A stretch of 64,000 nt of DNA from JACMRP01 sp047302465 (GTDB lineage Bacteria; Bdellovibrionota; Bdellovibrionia; Bdellovibrionales; Bdellovibrionaceae), in assembly GCF_047302465.1 (NCBI RefSeq), contig NZ_CP178621.1:2790001-2854000 (forward strand), given 5' to 3'. The position numbers and the translations under genes were made by a program. Shown here in pieces: positions 1 to 8,537 of this stretch (within the stretch, counting starts at the first letter, position 1; each line of letters starts with the position of its first letter). The notes below the pieces were generated by a model that ran no database searches, was not told where the DNA came from, and was given only the letters and a program-made list of their open reading frames with translations.

Positions 1-617
1 ACAAGCTCTGGGAACATCCCACCTGTTTCTTGGAAAAGGATTTTACGAAGTTCGCCTTCTTCCACACCCAAACGTTTTGCAATACCTGGCAAATACCACA
101 CGGGCTCAAGAGCCACCTTAGTTACGCGGATATCACGATTTTCTTTGATGATCTTGCCGTCAATTTTCAAGCGACCAGCATCAATGGCATCGTGAATCTC
201 TGGAATTTGCAGATGGGCCTGAGTCACCGCAATTGTTGGGCGAACGTCATAACCTTCGTCATAGAATTTTTTGAAATGAATTGGAACGTCCAATCCCCAT
301 GGATCAATCGAAACCATTTTATCTGGATCGCTCCAAGATGGGAATGGGCCAACTTTCACCGGGCTCTCAGTATTATTGAGATCTGGCTTGTGGCGAGTCG
401 AGTATTTTCCTTGGGCAATAGAAAGGGCACGATAAACCGCATAGCTTCCGCTGTGCGTGCCGATGGCATTACGTTTTTTCGTGTCCGTCAAAGAACCAAT
501 GATAGGACCGCGGTCTGTCGGATTTTTTGCTCCCCAATGAATTGGCAAGCTATCTTTGAAAACGTGATTTGAATGCGAAGTCAAAATTACGTGAGATGAT
601 CTTTTAATATCTTTCAT
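1..617 (-). CDS. GTP cyclohydrolase II-like protein, URC1 type (partial, C-terminus off the left edge)
   Basis: No ORF was supplied for this strand; I translated it by hand. It starts at ATG 617 after an AGAGGT ribosome-binding site, 12 bases past the mmsA stop, and reads open to the window edge (205 residues seen). Segments such as WGAKNPTDRGPIIGSLTD, NAIGTHSGSYAVYRAL and EPVWYLPGIAKRLG match the RibA-homologous proteins of the URC uracil-degradation pathway rather than classical riboflavin RibA, whose zinc-binding catalytic part would lie beyond the edge. The coupled methylmalonate-semialdehyde dehydrogenase fits a route from pyrimidine to malonic semialdehyde. The subfamily is recognised from memory; pathway assignment is inference. 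Plain RibA annotation is the alternative. Confidence 0.8.
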   Translation of the reverse strand, partial: MKDIKRSSHVILTSHSNHVFKDSLPIHWGAKNPTDRGPIIGSLTDTKKRNAIGTHSGSYAVYRALSIAQGKYSTRHKPDLNNTESPVKVGPFPSWSDPDKMVSIDPWGLDVPIHFKKFYDEGYDVRPTIAVTQAHLQIPEIHDAIDAGRLKIDGKIIKENRDIRVTKVALEPVWYLPGIAKRLGVEEGELRKILFQETGGMFPEL

Positions 618-629
618 GATGAAACCTCT

Positions 630-2105
630 TTACGACATCCAATTGCCGTCGTCTTGTTTTTCCCATTTAACTGTGACTTTCTTAACATTGCTCCAGAAGT
701 CTAAGGAGTGATGGCCCGTGATATCTCCGTGACCAAATTTGGAAGCATTCGTGCCCCCGAACGAGAATGGCTCACGCGGAACTGGTACGCCGACATTCAC
801 GCCGACCATTCCTGTGGAAGCCATACGAATCACTTTCTCTGCCAAGTTACCGCTTGAAGTGAAGACCGAGCACGCATTGCCGTAGTCCACACTGTTTTCA
901 ATTTCCATAGCCTGAGAAATATCTTTACAACGAACAATACTCAAAACCGGTCCGAAGAGCTCTAAAGTCGCAGCTTCACTGCCTGGTTTTACGTTATCAA
1001 TGATCGTTGGCCCAATCCAGTTGCCACCTTCAAGACCTGCTGGAGCTTTCGCCTTACGACCATCTAGCAACAACTTCGCACCCGCTTTTTCAGCCGCAGT
1101 GATCGCGTTGTTCAAGAATTCAACCTGAGGTTTTGTGATGATCGCGCCCATGTCTTGGCCCAAAACCAAAGACCCCGCACGCTCGACGATTTTCTGAATG
1201 TGTTTATCAACGTCACCAACTGCCAACAATACAGCTGCCGCCATACAACGTTGGCCTGCGCAACCAGTGAAGGAATCACTGATGCCCATACCTGATAACT
1301 CAGGGTTTGCATCTGGCAAAAGAACGATGTGATTTTTAGCGCCACCCAAAGCAAGAACGCGTTTCCCTTTTCCGGTACCGCGCTCATAAACCGCTTTTGC
1401 AACAGGGGTTGAGCCCACGAAGCCAACAGCTTTCACGTCTTTGTGGTCAATGATCGCCTCGACCGTTTCACGTCCACCTTGCAGAACTTGGAAAAGGCCA
1501 TCAGGAAGACCTGCTTCTTTCAAAGCTGCTGCGATCTTCATCGAAGTCAAAGGTGTTTTTTCAGAAGGCTTCCAGATATAAGCATTCCCCAAAGTCAGTG
1601 CTATCGGAATCGTCCACATAGGAACCATCGCTGGGAAATTGAAAGGAGTGATATTAGCAACTACACCCAAAGCCTCGCGACGGTATTCACAAGAAACGCC
1701 ACGCGATACTTCGACTTTTCCGCCCATGTCCATGTTTTGAAGCGCAATCGCAAACTCCAAAACTTCGATCCCTTTCATGAGACCCGCTTTGCCTTCAGCA
1801 AAACTTTTTCCAGACTCAGAGCTTTTCAAGTGAGAGATTTCATCAATCTCGCGCAACAAAATCTGACGGAAGTTAAACATCACCTTGGTGCGTTCTTTCA
1901 ACGGCACTTGGGCCCACTCGGCTTGCGCGGCTTTTGCCGCTTTAACCGCGGTATCGACCTCAGCAGATGTGGTGCTATTCATTTCACCGATCACCTTGCC
2001 GTTGTATGGGCTCATGATTTTAATCTGGGGCCCGGTCGCTTTTTGGAATTTTCCATTCACGAAGTTTTCAACAGAAACAGGATTGCTTGGAATTTTGACG
2101 CTCAT
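630..2105 (-). CDS. mmsA: CoA-acylating methylmalonate-semialdehyde dehydrogenase
   Basis: Aldehyde dehydrogenase superfamily protein that oxidises methylmalonate or malonate semialdehyde to propionyl-CoA or acetyl-CoA with NAD and CoA. The family signatures are present: the NAD-binding stretch FNFPAMVPMW, the WKPSEKTP motif, and the catalytic cysteine in GQRCMAA near residue 285. The open frame begins at 2126, but ATG 2105 (MSVKIPSN) is preferred because AGAGGA sits just ahead of it; this gives 491 residues, normal for the family. It is the first gene of a leftward operon with the URC1-type protein. The product would serve valine, beta-alanine or uracil breakdown; the neighbour favours uracil. 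Confidence 0.93.
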   Translation of the reverse strand: MSVKIPSNPVSVENFVNGKFQKATGPQIKIMSPYNGKVIGEMNSTTSAEVDTAVKAAKAAQAEWAQVPLKERTKVMFNFRQILLREIDEISHLKSSESGKSFAEGKAGLMKGIEVLEFAIALQNMDMGGKVEVSRGVSCEYRREALGVVANITPFNFPAMVPMWTIPIALTLGNAYIWKPSEKTPLTSMKIAAALKEAGLPDGLFQVLQGGRETVEAIIDHKDVKAVGFVGSTPVAKAVYERGTGKGKRVLALGGAKNHIVLLPDANPELSGMGISDSFTGCAGQRCMAAAVLLAVGDVDKHIQKIVERAGSLVLGQDMGAIITKPQVEFLNNAITAAEKAGAKLLLDGRKAKAPAGLEGGNWIGPTIIDNVKPGSEAATLELFGPVLSIVRCKDISQAMEIENSVDYGNACSVFTSSGNLAEKVIRMASTGMVGVNVGVPVPREPFSFGGTNASKFGHGDITGHHSLDFWSNVKKVTVKWEKQDDGNWMS

Positions 2106-2195
2106 GTATTTCCTCTTATTTCGCATTCAGCGAAAACAAAAAGTTTATTTACACAAGCGTCGCTTGCCAATCAAAAAGAGCATTTATACTAACTC

Positions 2196-2211
2196 GTCAC
2201 GAATCCGTGAC
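2196..2211. promoter_or_regulatory. Inverted repeat upstream of mmsA, candidate operator
   Basis: GTCACG and CGTGAC arms separated by four bases lie about 90 bases upstream of the mmsA start, in the gap between mmsA and the Cro/C1-type regulator. A TATAAA-like hexamer follows on the mmsA side. The position suits a regulator-binding site for the catabolic operon; the binding protein is unknown. Confidence 0.3.
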
Positions 2212-2252
2212 ATGACGTTTCTAACTAAAGCGACTTTTAATGACACGACCGC

Positions 2253-3068
2253 TTAGAGATTCGTTACTGTTCCCATGGTACTCTCGAGCAATTCGAGTCC
2301 TTTGTAGTCATTTTTTACGAGTGTATTTGCCTGAATAATCACGGTGGTCATAAGTTCAGACGGGTCTTTGGTTTTTTCTTCAAAGCTGGCGAGCTTTTCC
2401 AACTGTCGCATGGCTTTTTCTTGCTCTTCGGCCCAGGCCTCGAAAGAAGCGCGGCTGATTTTTGAAGCGTGCACCCTAAATACCGACCTCGTCTTTTCGC
2501 CCTCTTTGTCTTTAAACCCAGTTCGAAATCCCTCAGTCACAACATCTACAAAAAACTGCCCTGCATTTTTAATGAAACTTTCGTAATGCACTTTTGCCAG
2601 CACACCATTCCCCAAAGACGGCATACCGCTGAACGCTGGCTTCACCTTTTGTTTTCCCGTAACTCGGATAAGCCCCTGCTTTTCTAAACCGATCAAGTAT
2701 TTGTCCGTTGATCTTTGTGTAAGACCGTACTTTTCAGCAATCTGCTTTGGAGTTTCTCCGCCAAAAAGCTTCATGAGGTAAGCAAAATAGCTCTGATTCT
2801 TTGCCAGAAAAGCCTCTTGCTGCTCCGTGAACTTTTCGTCGCGAGCTTCTTCCTCACCACTAAGCGCCTCAAGCTCCGCCAAATCAATATTCACGATCTC
2901 ACACAACTGCAACAGGCGATTCAGTGTTAACTCTTCAGGCCCCAAGATTCGTTTAATAGTTGGCACCGAGCACTCCATCTGCTCCGCCAAGTCCTCGTAA
3001 GTGATGTCTTTCTTTTTCAAAAGATCTTTGATCACGGCTTTGATTTTTTGCGATTTAAATTCTTGCAT
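2253..3068 (-). CDS. Cro/C1-type helix-turn-helix regulator with C-terminal winged-helix-like region
   Basis: 271 residues. Residues 5-65 form a Cro/C1-like helix-turn-helix (ITYEDLAEQMECSVPTIKRIL). A second helix-turn-helix-like stretch follows near residues 105-135 (TPKQIAEKYGLTQRSTDKYLIGLEKQGLI). The C-terminal half (about 145-271) I do not recognise. Soluble, no signal peptide. It lies directly upstream of the mmsA operon on the same strand, so it might control that operon, but nothing in the sequence proves it. An upstream 39-codon ORF ends four bases before the ATG, suggesting translational coupling. The ATG is preceded by AGAGGATAAG. Confidence 0.75.
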   Translation of the reverse strand: MQEFKSQKIKAVIKDLLKKKDITYEDLAEQMECSVPTIKRILGPEELTLNRLLQLCEIVNIDLAELEALSGEEEARDEKFTEQQEAFLAKNQSYFAYLMKLFGGETPKQIAEKYGLTQRSTDKYLIGLEKQGLIRVTGKQKVKPAFSGMPSLGNGVLAKVHYESFIKNAGQFFVDVVTEGFRTGFKDKEGEKTRSVFRVHASKISRASFEAWAEEQEKAMRQLEKLASFEEKTKDPSELMTTVIIQANTLVKNDYKGLELLESTMGTVTNL

Positions 3069-3072
3069 CGTC

Positions 3073-3192
3073 TTATCCTCTGTAGCTTCTGCGGATTGTT
3101 GGTACCGAGAATTCTTTTTCTAAAACGTAGGCCTCGAAGTTACTTGCATTCATTACGAACAATTTTTTAACTATGATTTTTAGGTATTTCAT
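3073..3192 (-). CDS. Small 39-residue ORF coupled to the Cro/C1-type regulator
   Basis: A 39-codon frame starting at ATG 3192 after an AAAAGGA site nine bases away, and ending four bases before the regulator ATG. The frame stays open upstream to 3264, but the internal ATG has the ribosome-binding site. The product is basic at its N-terminus (MKYLKIIVKKLF) and matches no family I know. Spacing fits a leader peptide or small protein whose translation feeds into the regulator. Support is a good Shine-Dalgarno sequence and tight spacing only. Confidence 0.4.
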   Translation of the reverse strand: MKYLKIIVKKLFVMNASNFEAYVLEKEFSVPTIRRSYRG

Positions 3193-3411
3193 TTTGCATT
3201 TCCTTTTAGTTACTTCAGCTTTGGACCGCTGGTCCGCCGCTCTGTCTCTTTCGAGAGTGGCCAACTCTCTTGAAACCCAAGATGCCGGAAATGCAGCCCC
3301 TAAACAAGGCTGAAACTGAAGGTATCATAAATTGATCCCAATTGGCCATTTTTAGCTCATTTTGTGGTTTTTATATCAAATTTTGATACCTATTTTGAAG
3401 GCCTAAGAAGC

Positions 3412-4359
3412 CTAAAAGAACAAGGTCGCGGAGATCGAGTACTCACGTAGAAGGTAATAATTGTAGAGAGCCCCAAGCATCAGATTCTTGGTCACACTAT
3501 ATTGGAGACCACCAAAAACCTCTTCTTTGATTTGCGTATATTCAAGCATCTGAGTCTCGAAGTTATAAGCTGGATTCGGGCTGTTTTCGATTCTTTTTGC
3601 CGCAGTAAGGATGAGTTTTTTCCAGTAAAGACTCGCAGTCAAAAGCTGAACTGTGTAGGTATCATCGGTATCCAGAGACATGTGAGAATAGTCCACAACA
3701 AGCGAGCTTAAGAACAACCCAACACTATAAGTTCTAACTTGATAACTATGGACCGGACTCAAACCGTCCATATTGACATCATCAGGATCCGCTTTTGTTT
3801 GATCTTCGTAAACAGAACCACCAAAACTGATTGGCCCCAAGGTCCCCGTCAACCCCGCTCCTGGCAAAGCCGCCTTCGTCAGCTTATTGTAGCGGCCCAT
3901 AGCCCCGAATTTTAATGAATAACTTTTAAGCCCAGAACCTTTCTTTTGAGCAATATCAAAAGCCGTCGCTAAGGTTACTTTTTGGCTGGGATATTTTTTT
4001 CTTTCGTATTTGCGAAGGGCCAGTTCAAATGGATCCGCAAACCCAGGCGGACCGAAGAAAGTCTCTTCACTATTCGACGGAGAAATCGCGGCACCAATTC
4101 TTCCGTTACCACGAACTAAGCCGACATCCGTGTAAACGTCGTAAGTGATTGTCTCGAGACCAAACCCTTTTTCTGTAGGAACTGCGGCCGGATTGATTTT
4201 AACCTTGCCACCTGTTGACGAACTCTCGGCAGCAGGCCCCCGCCCTCCGGCGCTTGCCCAATCACAATTCGTGATACCGTTATAGCAACCACCGGCCATA
4301 GCTTCGGAGGATAGAATTAGAGTCAGAGAAATAACAGACAGAAGGAGTCGCACCAGCAT
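3412..4359 (-). CDS. Exported outer-membrane beta-barrel-like protein
   Basis: 315 residues with a clear signal peptide (MLVRLLLSVISLTLILSSEAMA, cleavage before GG). The mature protein opens with a Gly/Ser-rich stretch and continues as alternating hydrophobic/polar strands with aromatic girdle residues (YSVGLFLSSLVVDYSHM, LMLGALYNYYLLREYSI), ending in a terminal Phe (ATLFF) as barrel proteins often do. I recognise no specific family. No good ribosome-binding site precedes ATG 4359, so the start is chosen by the signal peptide. It sits downstream of murJ on the same strand with an 85-base gap. Confidence 0.6.
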   Translation of the reverse strand: MLVRLLLSVISLTLILSSEAMAGGCYNGITNCDWASAGGRGPAAESSSTGGKVKINPAAVPTEKGFGLETITYDVYTDVGLVRGNGRIGAAISPSNSEETFFGPPGFADPFELALRKYERKKYPSQKVTLATAFDIAQKKGSGLKSYSLKFGAMGRYNKLTKAALPGAGLTGTLGPISFGGSVYEDQTKADPDDVNMDGLSPVHSYQVRTYSVGLFLSSLVVDYSHMSLDTDDTYTVQLLTASLYWKKLILTAAKRIENSPNPAYNFETQMLEYTQIKEEVFGGLQYSVTKNLMLGALYNYYLLREYSISATLFF

Positions 4360-4444
4360 TGTTAAATGTTATCGTTTTCCATAAAAAAAACGAGTCCATT
4401 TCCCCGAATCTCGCTCACCAAGACTTTGGTCAAAACACGTGTCT

Positions 4445-6004
4445 CTATTTTTGTTTGAGGTTCAGCGCCTTCAACTCTTCTGTATTCATTACGTAACTCA
4501 GCCCAAAGTAAGAGGCCGCTCCAAGCAGGATCGTGAACGCCAAAGAGACGACTTTTGCAAAGAACTCTTCGCCCAACCACCCGGTCATCAACCAATAGAC
4601 TTGCAAGATAATCACCATTCCGACTCCGGCAAACGCAAACTTCACCACATGCAAAGCAAGCTTAAAGTAATCAAAATCACCAATGTGTTTTGGGTAAAAT
4701 CCCAGCAGCAAAAGAATATTCAAAGTCGCGCTGATCAATGCCGAAGTCACCAAACCCTCAAGCCCCCACTCCCGCATCAGAAGTGGCGCTAGCGTAATAT
4801 GCGCCACCAACGAAATCGCAGAAACCACTGCCGGGAACCAAGTATTCTTGGTCGCATAGTAAGCAGGCACCAGCACTCGCACACAGCTCGTTGAAATCAG
4901 CAGCATCGAGTAAACTCTTAGCACCATAGCTGTGGCTTCGGCATCTGCTCCAGTAAATTGCCCGCGCATAAAAAGAACTTCAACGATCGGAAGTGCTAAG
5001 TAATACAATCCCAAGGCCGCAGGCATCGCCATAAATAGATTCAAACGCAGATAATAGTTCGCGGTCTCGGACATCTGCTGTTTCTGCCCCTGAGTCCAAA
5101 GCGCAGATAGCGCAGGCAACAACGCCGTCCCAAGACTGACTGACACCAGCGACAGCGGCAATTCCAGCAAACGATCCGCCCAGTAAATGTACGAGATAGC
5201 ACCCTCGCCAAGGCCGCTTGCGTATTTCAAATTCACGATCGTCGTGAACTGCAAAAGCCCCATCCCCAAAAGCCCGGGCCCCATATTACGAAGCACCCGG
5301 CGCATATCCTGATTCAGTCCTTGCAAGCGAAGCTTCGGCATAGCCCCAAGCTTCACAAGCGCCGGAACCAGAATCCCCATCTGCAAGGCGCCGCCAATTA
5401 ATACACCCCACGCAAGGCCGTCCCCTTCAAACGGGAACCAAGAACCCGGCATCAAGGTCGACACAATCATGGCGACGTTAAAAAGCGTCGGAGCTAGCGC
5501 TGGCAGCGCGAATCGCCCGAGCGTATTTAAAATCCCCATAAAGTAGGCATAAGTCGTTATAAAGAAGACGAAGCCAAACATGATCCGAGCCATGCGGACC
5601 GTGATCTCGAGCTTGTCAGGGCTGTAATCGGCATCTAAAAGAAGCCTCATCACCGGCTCGGCAAAAAGGATCCCCAAAGCCGTTAAAACAGCTAAAAAAA
5701 CCAGCAAAAGCGTATAAAAGCCATTGGCCAACTGCTGAGCCCGCTCTTTCGAGTCCATCCGGGCTTCAACAAAGACTGGAATAAAGCTGACGGAAAGAGA
5801 GCCCTCGCCGAGTAACCTCCTGAAAAGATTGGGAAGTCGAAAGGCCGCGGTCCACGCGTCCGTAATGGTTCGGCTAAACAGGGCGGCTAAAGCCATATCC
5901 CGCAAAAGACCCAAGATTCGGCTGGCAAAAGTGCCGAAGGCCATGCTTAAAGCATGACGAACTACTTTTTTAGGTACTTCTTTACTTGAAACGGCGGGGG
6001 CCAT
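4445..6004 (-). CDS. murJ: Lipid II flippase MurJ (MviN)
   Basis: 519 residues, the usual length for MurJ, with about 14 hydrophobic segments. The N-terminal signature FGTFASRILGLLRDMALAALF and the AAFRLPNLFRRLLGEGSLS motif are diagnostic of the MviN/MurJ branch of the MOP exporter superfamily. It flips lipid-linked peptidoglycan precursor across the inner membrane. It diverges from rpsT with only 49 bases between start codons, so the two promoters must overlap; murJ-rpsT adjacency is common in bacteria. AGGTGA five bases ahead of ATG 6004 supports the start. Confidence 0.96.
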   Translation of the reverse strand: MAPAVSSKEVPKKVVRHALSMAFGTFASRILGLLRDMALAALFSRTITDAWTAAFRLPNLFRRLLGEGSLSVSFIPVFVEARMDSKERAQQLANGFYTLLLVFLAVLTALGILFAEPVMRLLLDADYSPDKLEITVRMARIMFGFVFFITTYAYFMGILNTLGRFALPALAPTLFNVAMIVSTLMPGSWFPFEGDGLAWGVLIGGALQMGILVPALVKLGAMPKLRLQGLNQDMRRVLRNMGPGLLGMGLLQFTTIVNLKYASGLGEGAISYIYWADRLLELPLSLVSVSLGTALLPALSALWTQGQKQQMSETANYYLRLNLFMAMPAALGLYYLALPIVEVLFMRGQFTGADAEATAMVLRVYSMLLISTSCVRVLVPAYYATKNTWFPAVVSAISLVAHITLAPLLMREWGLEGLVTSALISATLNILLLLGFYPKHIGDFDYFKLALHVVKFAFAGVGMVIILQVYWLMTGWLGEEFFAKVVSLAFTILLGAASYFGLSYVMNTEELKALNLKQK

Positions 6005-6053
6005 GTGTTATCACCTGTGTTCGTTTAAAAAAGCTTAGTGTGGAGGTTATCCC

Positions 6054-6323
6054 TTGGCAAATCATAAGTCTGCAGCAAAAAGAGCTCGTCAAGCTACTCG
6101 TAGAACTGCCGTTAACAGCAAACGTAAAGGTGCTGTACGTACTGAAGAAAAGAAACTTATCAAAGCTCTAGAAGCTAAAAACGTTAAAGAGCTTCCAGCA
6201 TTGCTGAGCGCTTTGACTAGCAAATTGACTCGCGCAGCTCAAAAAGGCGTATTCGGCAAGAACACAGCTTCTCGCAAAATCGGCCGTCTTTCTGCACGCG
6301 TTCAAGCTCTTTTGGGTAAGTAA
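6054..6323 (+). CDS. rpsT: 30S ribosomal protein bS20
   Basis: 89 residues, Lys/Arg/Ala-rich, opening with MANHKSAAKRARQATRR, the unmistakable S20 N-terminus; it binds 16S rRNA early in small-subunit assembly. The start codon is TTG at 6054, seven bases after a strong GGAGG at 6042-6046. Rare-type start codons on rpsT are known from other bacteria, where they allow S20 to limit its own translation; autoregulation here is inference. Divergent from murJ. Confidence 0.97.
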   Translation: MANHKSAAKRARQATRRTAVNSKRKGAVRTEEKKLIKALEAKNVKELPALLSALTSKLTRAAQKGVFGKNTASRKIGRLSARVQALLGK

Positions 6324-6377
6324 GCCATAGGCCCACAGGCCGAAGCTTAAATAACTCAAACGAACTGATTCGATTTT

Positions 6378-6731
6378 TTAATTGATTCTAGTTGCGGTAG
6401 TCCGAGCCGATACAAAGGCTCGGATTTGTCGTTTAAAGGCCAATGGAATTTGGTCAAATGCAATTCCATGAATCGCCTTGTCGCCCGCTGTGGCGACAGA
6501 CTTAATCATTCCCCGTAAAATCACAAATGTTCCGTCAGGGATTTGAAAGCTGAGCACAAGCTCGCGGCCTTCTGTCAGAGCGTATTCGCTGATGATAGAC
6601 ATTCCGCCCTCGCCAATTTCACCCGAGTCACAAATAAAGTATTGTCCATCAAACAGGACACCCACCTTTTTGCGAAGGGTTCGGCGCGGATATTTTCTGC
6701 GGAAATAGTTCTTTTCTTCGTGCGGACTCAT
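6378..6731 (-). CDS. PilZ domain protein (cyclic-di-GMP receptor)
   Basis: 117 residues, essentially a single PilZ domain. The c-di-GMP-binding signatures are visible: the arginine cluster RRKYPRRTLR near residues 11-20 and the strand motif DSGEIGEGGMSI near 35-46, which corresponds to the usual D/N-x-S-x-x-G element with a variant first part. No other domain or membrane segment, so it probably acts as a small adaptor that passes the c-di-GMP signal to a partner. It follows holA on the same strand after about 120 bases. Confidence 0.85.
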   Translation of the reverse strand: MSPHEEKNYFRRKYPRRTLRKKVGVLFDGQYFICDSGEIGEGGMSIISEYALTEGRELVLSFQIPDGTFVILRGMIKSVATAGDKAIHGIAFDQIPLAFKRQIRAFVSARTTATRIN

Positions 6732-6821
6732 ACTAGACGTATCGGTTTTTTGACACCTAAATTAACCCGACCTAGGCCCATTAATAGCCGACTTGGCAAT
6801 GCTTCGTATTCAATTAAACGG

Positions 6822-6835
6822 CTTTATAAAGCCCT
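6822..6835. repeat. Short palindrome between PilZ gene and holA
   Basis: GGCTTTATAAAGCC is a perfect 14-base palindrome in the 121-base gap between holA and the PilZ gene. It could be part of a weak terminator for holA or an operator for the PilZ gene. No strong T-run follows, so termination is uncertain. Confidence 0.25.
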
Positions 6836-6852
6836 ATAGGCTTAGCAATGCC

Positions 6853-7872
6853 CTAGATAGCAGCATGTGCAGAATTACTGCAGGTCTTAAGAACCAAGTT
6901 CTCAAGCCAAATATGAGAGGACAACGGAGAAGATTTCAAAGCCTTATCGGTTTCAGCCAGAACCACCAGAGTTTGCTCTAGCTTCTTCACATGCCACAAA
7001 CGACTTTGCATCACATAGTTATCCAGGAAGTACGGTGGCACTTGCGCTGAGTGCGCAAGCTTTGCTCCCGTTAACCCCTGCTCGAGTCCACGTTTCACAG
7101 TCAGAAGCAAACGAATGTGACGAGCGAGCAACGATACGATCCCGATCTCGCTTTGCCCTTGATCCAAAAGATGAACCAAATGTTCTAAAGCGCGAACGCG
7201 ATCGCTCTCGCCGATGGCGCGAGTAAAATCGAAAACGTTTTCTTCTTTAGAACGAGATACGACTTGAGCCACATCAGCGACTTCAATGCGTTTGCGAGTA
7301 CCGACAAAATCTGCAAGCTTTCTAAGCTCTGCTTCGATCTCGGTCAAATGACTGCCGACCAATTTTGCCAAAAGCAAAATCGCATCTTCTGCGATATCCA
7401 AACCCAAGGTGCCTGCGATGTATTTCACCCAGCCTGGAATTTGGTTTTCGTAAGGTTTTTTGAATTCAACACAATCCGCAGTCTCTAAAAGCAAACGAAT
7501 TTGTTTTTTTCTTTTATCAACTCGTGAAGCCAAAATAACAAACACCGTGCTATCGACAGGAGTCGTGATCAAAGTCTCAAGTTCTGCCCACTCACGATCA
7601 TTGAGCTCTTGAGCTTCTTTCAAAATCACAAGGCGTTTTGGCGCCATCATCGGCAAGGTTTCTACGGCATCACGAACTGTAGAGATATCGGCATCTGAAG
7701 CATAGAAAAGAGAGTAGTTAAAATCGACGGCGCCCTCTGTAAGCACGGCGTACTTAAAGCGGTCCACACTTTGATTGAGCAAATAAGGCTCTTCGCCAAA
7801 AAGGAAATATAGCGGAGCAAGCTCGCCTTTTTCCAAATCGCGATAAAACTTTTGAGCATCGATCAAAGCCAC
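6853..7872 (-). CDS. holA: DNA polymerase III delta subunit
   Basis: 339 residues, typical for HolA, the clamp-loader subunit that opens the beta sliding clamp. The N-terminal pattern (FLFGEEPYLLNQSVDRFK, then ETLPMMAPKRLVILKEAQEL) and the C-terminal collar-like helices (GESDRVRALEHLVHLLDQG, IGIVSLLARHIRLLL) fit the family throughout. The start is GTG at 7872, 26 bases after the lptE stop. The order lptE-holA is the same as in Escherichia coli, which supports both calls. Confidence 0.93.
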   Translation of the reverse strand: MALIDAQKFYRDLEKGELAPLYFLFGEEPYLLNQSVDRFKYAVLTEGAVDFNYSLFYASDADISTVRDAVETLPMMAPKRLVILKEAQELNDREWAELETLITTPVDSTVFVILASRVDKRKKQIRLLLETADCVEFKKPYENQIPGWVKYIAGTLGLDIAEDAILLLAKLVGSHLTEIEAELRKLADFVGTRKRIEVADVAQVVSRSKEENVFDFTRAIGESDRVRALEHLVHLLDQGQSEIGIVSLLARHIRLLLTVKRGLEQGLTGAKLAHSAQVPPYFLDNYVMQSRLWHVKKLEQTLVVLAETDKALKSSPLSSHIWLENLVLKTCSNSAHAAI

Positions 7873-7898
7873 TCGTTAGAGTCCCCAATTAACTTTAT

Positions 7899-8471
7899 TT
7901 AGAAATTCTCAGTAATACGATCATGCGCTTCGGCCATCATGTCGTTCGCAACAGACTCAATGTTTTGCCTGCGCGCAGAAAGATTGTAAAGTGGATTCAC
8001 GGAATTGACACCGGCTATCGAGACACGAGGAGAAACGTACGTGCGCTCGCCCGAGAAAGTACCTGCCCAAATTTGAGTATTATCTGCTTGACGAACAATT
8101 TGAACCGAGGCCGTTACAAGCACTCGATAGTCCGTCGCGAGCACAGTTCCTGTCGGAAGATATGGAGCGTTTGTATCCCCTGAAACCGCTTTACCACCGG
8201 GAAGATATTGAACCGATTCAATCACGCCAACAATCTTCACGTCTGATAAATTTTCTGAAGTAACTTTTCCGACTTGGGAACGCTCGAATTCTTGAATCAA
8301 TGAATTCGTGAAACCTACTTCAACTCCGACCTCTTGTGTTTTGTTTTTAAAAACTGGAATTGATAGATACTTATAACCACCAGGCAGGCTGCGGCTTGAC
8401 ATGCCAACGCGATAAGCACAACCACTCAATAGAGCAACCAGTAGAAACACAAAAAATCTTGAAGTATTCAC
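7899..8471 (-). CDS. lptE: LPS-assembly lipoprotein LptE
   Basis: The frame is open from 8555, but that extension overlaps the divergent aminotransferase gene and lacks a signal sequence. GTG 8471 (VNTSRFFVFLLVALLSGC) gives a proper lipoprotein signal with lipobox LLSGC and a 190-residue product, close to the normal LptE size. LptE plugs the LptD barrel in the outer membrane for LPS export. Sequence identity to LptE is weak, as is usual; the call rests on the SLPGGYKYLSIPVFKN start region typical of the family plus synteny with holA. Confidence 0.82.
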   Translation of the reverse strand: MNTSRFFVFLLVALLSGCAYRVGMSSRSLPGGYKYLSIPVFKNKTQEVGVEVGFTNSLIQEFERSQVGKVTSENLSDVKIVGVIESVQYLPGGKAVSGDTNAPYLPTGTVLATDYRVLVTASVQIVRQADNTQIWAGTFSGERTYVSPRVSIAGVNSVNPLYNLSARRQNIESVANDMMAEAHDRITENF

Positions 8472-8513
8472 GGGATTAGTTGAGTATAGCAGAGTCGAAC
8501 TTTCAAGGAAGAA

Positions 8514-8537
8514 ATGACCGAAAGAGCTAGAAAATGA
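8514..8537 (+). CDS. Seven-codon leader ORF coupled to the aminotransferase start
   Basis: AAGGA at 8505-8509 precedes ATG 8514, which opens a seven-codon frame (MTERARK) ending in TGA 8535-8537. That stop overlaps the ATG of the following aminotransferase (8534) as ATGA. The aminotransferase itself has no convincing Shine-Dalgarno sequence, so ribosomes may reach it by termination-reinitiation from this mini-ORF. The peptide has no repeated regulatory codons, so a classic attenuator is unlikely. Confidence 0.35.
   Translation: MTERARK

Noticed and set aside
30..572. 180-codon rightward frame at the left edge
   Set aside because: It is the antisense shadow of the URC1-type gene, whose leftward translation matches a known family.
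1443..2192. Long rightward frame (249 codons)
   Set aside because: Antisense to mmsA; no family match and no ribosome-binding site.
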